Part shown: positions 60,834 through 64,000 of the stretch, one piece after another | Layout: the number at the start of each line of letters is the position of its first letter | How positions within the stretch are numbered: position 1 is the first letter of the stretch | Assembly: GCA_035625725.1 (NCBI GenBank) | Contig: DASPPB010000006.1 | Coordinates: 1-64,000, forward strand | DNA: 64,000 nt | Origin: GJ-E10 sp035625725 | Lineage (GTDB): Bacteria; Pseudomonadota; Gammaproteobacteria; Burkholderiales; Burkholderiaceae_F | Direction: 5' to 3' | Notes under the pieces: model-generated | What the model was told of the DNA's origin: nothing | What the model saw: only the letters and a program-made list of their open reading frames with translations | Database searches by the model: none | Translations under genes and position numbers: made by a program

Positions 60834-63583
60834 GATGCCGCCCGCCCGACGCGCCGCAGGGCGACGCAAACGATGTCAGCGCCCGAACCCGTGGCGTCCG
60901 TAAGCTCAAGGGACATCGGTGCGATCGCATTGAGACTGGGCAACTCCAGGTCTTTGGCGAAAGGCGTTGCCCAGTGGTTGAACTGCCCGGTGACGACCAA
61001 GGTGTCCGGACGGATACCCTGAACAAGGGCCGCGGTGCCGTAGGTGGCGCCGATGTAGGAGCGAATCTCGACCCGGTCCCCTTCCGAGATCCCGAGGCGC
61101 TCCGCTGTTTTGGCATGGATCATCACGCCCGTGTGCCCGTGGAGGTTCTGGGCGACCTCGTGCATCAGTTCGATGCCCGCGTTTCCGCCCGCGTGGTATT
61201 GCATGCTTTTCGTCGCCAGCAACCAAAATGGAAAGTCCTCCCGCCGCGCCCCGGCGTGCTCCAGGTTCCTGCGCCAGCGCTCCGGGTCATTGTTCCATTC
61301 GGGTAGCGCGGCGTACTCGGCCAGTTGCTCGTCCCACCAGAACATCTTTTTTTCGTGCAATCGGTTCTTGAGTTCCCGGCCGATGCGCAGCAATCGCTCC
61401 TGATAGGGCAGTTCGTAGCGCAACCCCATGCGCTCCATGGTCGGCGTCAAATACCACTCCAGCCGAGACATCGGAATCGCGTAAAAGCCGTGCTCCTTGA
61501 ACCACTCGAGGTCGTGCGTCTCTTTGCCCCCGGAGAGCGCAAAGCTTGCGGCGCGGCAGGCCGCGTCCCAAATTCGATCGGGCTCGGGCGGGTTGCGCGG
61601 GTCCAGGCGAAAGTCGTAGCCCTCGCCCTTGAGCGGTGCAGCGCCCGAGACTCCTCGATTGATTGCCTCTATGTATCCTTCGCTGAGCTGCGTGCGCTTG
61701 GCCAGTTCGGTGCTGATCCAGGTGAAATCGCGTGCCTCGCCCTGCGGCCGCACCGCGCTCTGGCGCAAGACGACCCCTTTGTAGTCCCAGAACTGCTCCA
61801 TGTACTTGGTGCCACCCATGCGGATCAGTTGGGTCGATTCCAGGTCGGTTGCCTCCGGTAGCAGCAAGTCAGCCATGTAATTGGTTTCGTCAACCGTGTA
61901 CGCGAAGCAAACCATGAAGGGGAAGCTCGCCACGATCTTGGCCAGCTTGCCGGTTTCCCAAAACGAGATCGCTGGATTCGATCGATAAACGATCCACAGC
62001 TCCGGGAAGGTCGGAACCGGCATGTTCCAATCCGAAGGCCGCTCCCATTGGTGCATCCAGGCCAGCTGCGTTGGGCCCAGCGCTTGGCTCCAAGCGCCGT
62101 TGTTGCCGACGATTGGCACCAAGGTCGTGTGTGCCGAGCGGCTGGTCGGTCGGGCAAACCAATGTTCCCGGTCCGTCGGGTTGAAATGCTGCACCATAAA
62201 ACCGTCTTCGCCCGGGCCGACGCTTTGATGCCGGTTGTCCTGGGGACGGTTCAGCCGCACCGTCGTTCCCAGAGTGCCGCCTGGGTTCTCAAGCGCGCCA
62301 ACCAACGCGGCTAAGACGGTGCGGGCCCAACAGCATTCGTAGGCGCCCCAACCGTTGTTGACCGACTTGCCCAGGGTGACAGCGACCGGTCGCAGCGCAA
62401 GTGTCTTGCCGTCGATTTGTACGCTCGATCCGATGCAGGCGTTATCGAGGTACTCGCCAGCGATGCGCCGGATGGTTGCCGCCGGCACGTCGCAGATGTT
62501 CGATGCCCATTCGGGAGAGTACTTCGCCACGTGTGCGATGAGCATTTCGCAAGCCGTGGCTCCCGCTACATTCTCGAGGTCACGGCACACGTGGTCGGCA
62601 TCGATGACGCGGGCTCGCGCTACGGTATAGCGCCCGGTAAGCGCGGGTTGTGCGCCCGGAGTATCAAAGGCAACCGCGCCAGCGGTGCGCTCGTCCCAAA
62701 CCAACGGCTTCTCACTGGTGGGATCGCGCAAATACAGGCCGTCGGGGCCGACGAGGTAAGGCGAGGAGGTCCGGTCGCGCAAGAATGCAACGTCGAGATT
62801 TGTCACGCCGTGCTCGTGCAGCAGCACGTGGATCAGCGCGAAGAGAAAGGCGGCATCGGTCTTGGGGCGTATCGGCACCCATTCGGCAGAGCAAGCGCCA
62901 GTCACCGTCAGGTGCGGCTCGACCTGCACGCGTTTGTAGCCGCGCAGGCGCGCGTCGGCGTGACGGATCACGGCGCACGGCCCGCCCGTGACTTCGACAT
63001 TGGCGCCCACGGCGATGACGTAGCGAGCGTTGGGAGTGTCGGCCGATACCGTAAAGGCTCGATGCCAGAACTCTCCATAGAGATGCTCGGAATGCACGCA
63101 CTTGACGCCTTGCCCCGAGCCGAAGCTGTAATCGATCGGCCCCCAGGCCGAAAGAAACGCCGGAAACGTCCCCATGTAATTCGCGGGTGTTCCCCCGTGC
63201 CCGAGGCTCACGGCTACGCGCGGCAGCCCCGCTTCATCGAGCAGTCCCTTGGCGCGGATGGCGTTGAGCTTGGCCGCAACGGCGTCGAGCGCCTCATCCC
63301 ACGAAATGGGCACAAAGCCCGGATCCTCGTCGCGCCCTTTCTTCGGGTTGGTGCGCTTCATCGGCGTACGCACCCGATTCGGGTTGTAGGTCTTTTGCAC
63401 CAGGCCGTAGGCCTTGACGCACACGCGCCCGCGAGCCGGGTGCACGTCTTGCGCGTCAAAGTTTGGTTCGATTTCGGTGGCGACGCCGTCCTCGACCCTG
63501 ACTTTCATAAAGTCGGGCCCGGACACGCAGTTGTAGCAAAACGTGGGAACGTGCTGGACCGTTTTTGCCTTAGGAGCCGTCAT
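60830..63583 (-). CDS. padB: Phenylacetyl-CoA:acceptor oxidoreductase molybdopterin subunit PadB
   Basis: This 917-residue DMSO-reductase-family protein is the catalytic subunit that oxidises phenylacetyl-CoA to phenylglyoxylate in anaerobic phenylacetate degradation. The N-terminal cluster region reads HVPTFCYNCVSGPDFMKVRV then GRVCVKAYG, giving three cysteines; the usual third Cys position is Pro. The molybdopterin-guanine dinucleotide regions include LGHGGTPANYMG, PVAVTLGKSVNNGWGAYECC and the C-terminal HAKTAERLGISEGDRVEIRS. There is no twin-arginine signal. Start MTAPKAKTV at 63583 is chosen over 63616. padB-padC-padD with 4-base overlaps matches the known PadBCD enzyme. Confidence 0.9.
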   Translation of the reverse strand: MTAPKAKTVQHVPTFCYNCVSGPDFMKVRVEDGVATEIEPNFDAQDVHPARGRVCVKAYGLVQKTYNPNRVRTPMKRTNPKKGRDEDPGFVPISWDEALDAVAAKLNAIRAKGLLDEAGLPRVAVSLGHGGTPANYMGTFPAFLSAWGPIDYSFGSGQGVKCVHSEHLYGEFWHRAFTVSADTPNARYVIAVGANVEVTGGPCAVIRHADARLRGYKRVQVEPHLTVTGACSAEWVPIRPKTDAAFLFALIHVLLHEHGVTNLDVAFLRDRTSSPYLVGPDGLYLRDPTSEKPLVWDERTAGAVAFDTPGAQPALTGRYTVARARVIDADHVCRDLENVAGATACEMLIAHVAKYSPEWASNICDVPAATIRRIAGEYLDNACIGSSVQIDGKTLALRPVAVTLGKSVNNGWGAYECCWARTVLAALVGALENPGGTLGTTVRLNRPQDNRHQSVGPGEDGFMVQHFNPTDREHWFARPTSRSAHTTLVPIVGNNGAWSQALGPTQLAWMHQWERPSDWNMPVPTFPELWIVYRSNPAISFWETGKLAKIVASFPFMVCFAYTVDETNYMADLLLPEATDLESTQLIRMGGTKYMEQFWDYKGVVLRQSAVRPQGEARDFTWISTELAKRTQLSEGYIEAINRGVSGAAPLKGEGYDFRLDPRNPPEPDRIWDAACRAASFALSGGKETHDLEWFKEHGFYAIPMSRLEWYLTPTMERMGLRYELPYQERLLRIGRELKNRLHEKKMFWWDEQLAEYAALPEWNNDPERWRRNLEHAGARREDFPFWLLATKSMQYHAGGNAGIELMHEVAQNLHGHTGVMIHAKTAERLGISEGDRVEIRSYIGATYGTAALVQGIRPDTLVVTGQFNHWATPFAKDLELPSLNAIAPMSLELTDATGSGADIVCVALRRVGRAAS

Positions 63584-63821
63584 GCAGCCTTTTCCTTCCC
63601 TTGCTTGCGCTCGCAACGCGCGGCACGGCTTGCGTCTGCTGGCGGTCGCCCGCTACGGCCCGCCCGACAACGTTTCCGAACCTGCGAATGCCGATCTTGC
63701 ACGTGCGACCCGCTGTCATGAGCCGGTGCTGGGCCCCGGCGGGCCTCGAGCTCTTTTCGGTGGGGTACGCTAGCGCCGCAGAGAGGGCCGCCCCCAAAAA
63801 GCCGCAAAAAGCCCCAAAACA

Positions 63822-63827
63822 ATGATA
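63822..63827 (-). promoter_or_regulatory. -10 element for padB transcription
   Basis: On the minus strand the hexamer is TATCAT, 5 of 6 matches to TATAAT. It would start transcription near 63815, placing the FNR-like box at 63849-63862 about 41 bases upstream, the class II activation distance. Confidence 0.5.
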
Positions 63828-63848
63828 CAAGTTTTGCAATGAATTAGT

Positions 63849-63862
63849 CTGATACGTATCAA
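63849..63862 (-). promoter_or_regulatory. FNR/AcpR-like box upstream of padB
   Basis: CTGAT-ACGT-ATCAA matches TTGAT-N4-ATCAA at 9 of 10 positions, and its core TGATACGTATCA is a perfect 12-bp palindrome. It is centred about 41 bases from the predicted padB start site. Confidence 0.6.
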
Positions 63863-64000
63863 ATGAACAAAGGCAGACGAGGGGGCAGGCGTTGTGCGCA
63901 GCAGCGACTTGTGCTTCGCACCAAAAATCCTAGGGTCACCCGCTGGCGTGCACCGGACCGCTTGGCCTCGTTCTGCCTCGGGCTGGGTCAGGAGTTAGTG

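Larger units (their letters stand above)
63584..64000. other. Intergenic region upstream of padB (to window edge)
   Basis: No convincing gene is seen in these 417 bases on either strand. The only clear features are a predicted promoter for padB (-10 at 63822-63827) and an FNR-like palindrome at 63849-63862. Tandem (A)5 tracts spaced by GCC occur near 63796-63817. The predicted leader for padB is about 230 bases. Confidence 0.5.

Noticed and set aside
63849..63862. Reading the palindrome upstream of padB as a PaaX site
   Set aside because: It fits the FNR consensus at 9 of 10 positions and sits at the FNR class II distance from a good -10; it lacks the TGATTC core known for PaaX sites.

Overview
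The window is GC-rich (roughly 65%) and densely coded, with many ATGA/GTGA start-stop overlaps. Nearly every gene belongs to a route for degrading aromatic compounds. Having the aerobic benzoyl-CoA epoxidase (box) genes beside an ATP-dependent, Azoarcus-type benzoyl-CoA reductase (bzd) cluster suggests a facultatively anaerobic, probably denitrifying betaproteobacterium of the Azoarcus/Aromatoleum/Thauera/Sulfuritalea kind. That placement is inferred from gene content; there is no rRNA or tRNA in the window to confirm it.

Layout. (1) 1-6.0 kb, + strand: end of boxC, boxB, boxA, then an enoyl-CoA hydratase, a MaoC-type hydratase and a thiolase that would carry box products towards beta-ketoadipyl-CoA. 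(2) 6.0-8.3 kb: glutaryl-CoA dehydrogenase (- strand), divergent from a LysR regulator. (3) 8.3-21.1 kb, + strand: the bzd operon. It holds four reductase subunits, a ferredoxin, three genes of unknown role (93-aa protein, GNAT, PHP), a large NAD(P)H/ferredoxin-type oxidoreductase, the dienoyl-CoA hydratase, hydroxyacyl-CoA dehydrogenase and ring-opening hydrolase, and a PaaY-like protein. (4) 21.2-23.2 kb: hemerythrin, DUF2249 and a polytopic membrane protein. (5) 23.5-32.3 kb, + strand: 2-oxoglutarate:ferredoxin oxidoreductase (korAB), an Alvin-type ferredoxin, 4-hydroxybenzoyl-CoA reductase (hcrCAB) and an aryl-CoA ligase. (6) 32.4-37.5 kb: a Liv-type ABC importer and a MarR regulator. (7) 37.5-49.1 kb: a V4R/sigma-54 activator (- strand) facing an anaerobic phenol operon (phenylphosphate synthase ppsABC, one UbiD-like carboxylase, UbiX-like protein, Tm-1-like protein, Nudix hydrolase, phosphoesterase). 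(8) 49.1-51.0 kb: a structured non-coding stretch and an MFS exporter. (9) 51.1-63.6 kb, - strand: anaerobic phenylacetate genes, namely padBCD, phenylacetate-CoA ligase, a second Liv importer interrupted by a hemerythrin-like gene, paaX and a SnoaL-like gene.

How it fits together. Phenol is phosphorylated and carboxylated to 4-hydroxybenzoate, activated by the ligase, and dehydroxylated by HcrCAB to benzoyl-CoA. Phenylacetate is activated and alpha-oxidised by PadBCD. Benzoyl-CoA then goes to Bzd without oxygen or to Box with oxygen. KorAB regenerates reduced ferredoxin from 2-oxoglutarate. GcdH handles the glutaryl-CoA produced downstream of the anaerobic ring cleavage. Readable control sites fit this picture: FNR/AcpR-like boxes precede bzdN, korA and padB; TGCA-type operator repeats precede bzdN; and a textbook sigma-54 promoter with XylR/DmpR-type upstream sites precedes ppsA.

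The less understood parts are the 93-aa/GNAT/PHP trio inside bzd, the phenol operon with a single UbiD and accessory Tm-1/Nudix/phosphoesterase genes, the hemerythrin-like insert in the phenylacetate transporter operon, and two structured intergenic stretches.
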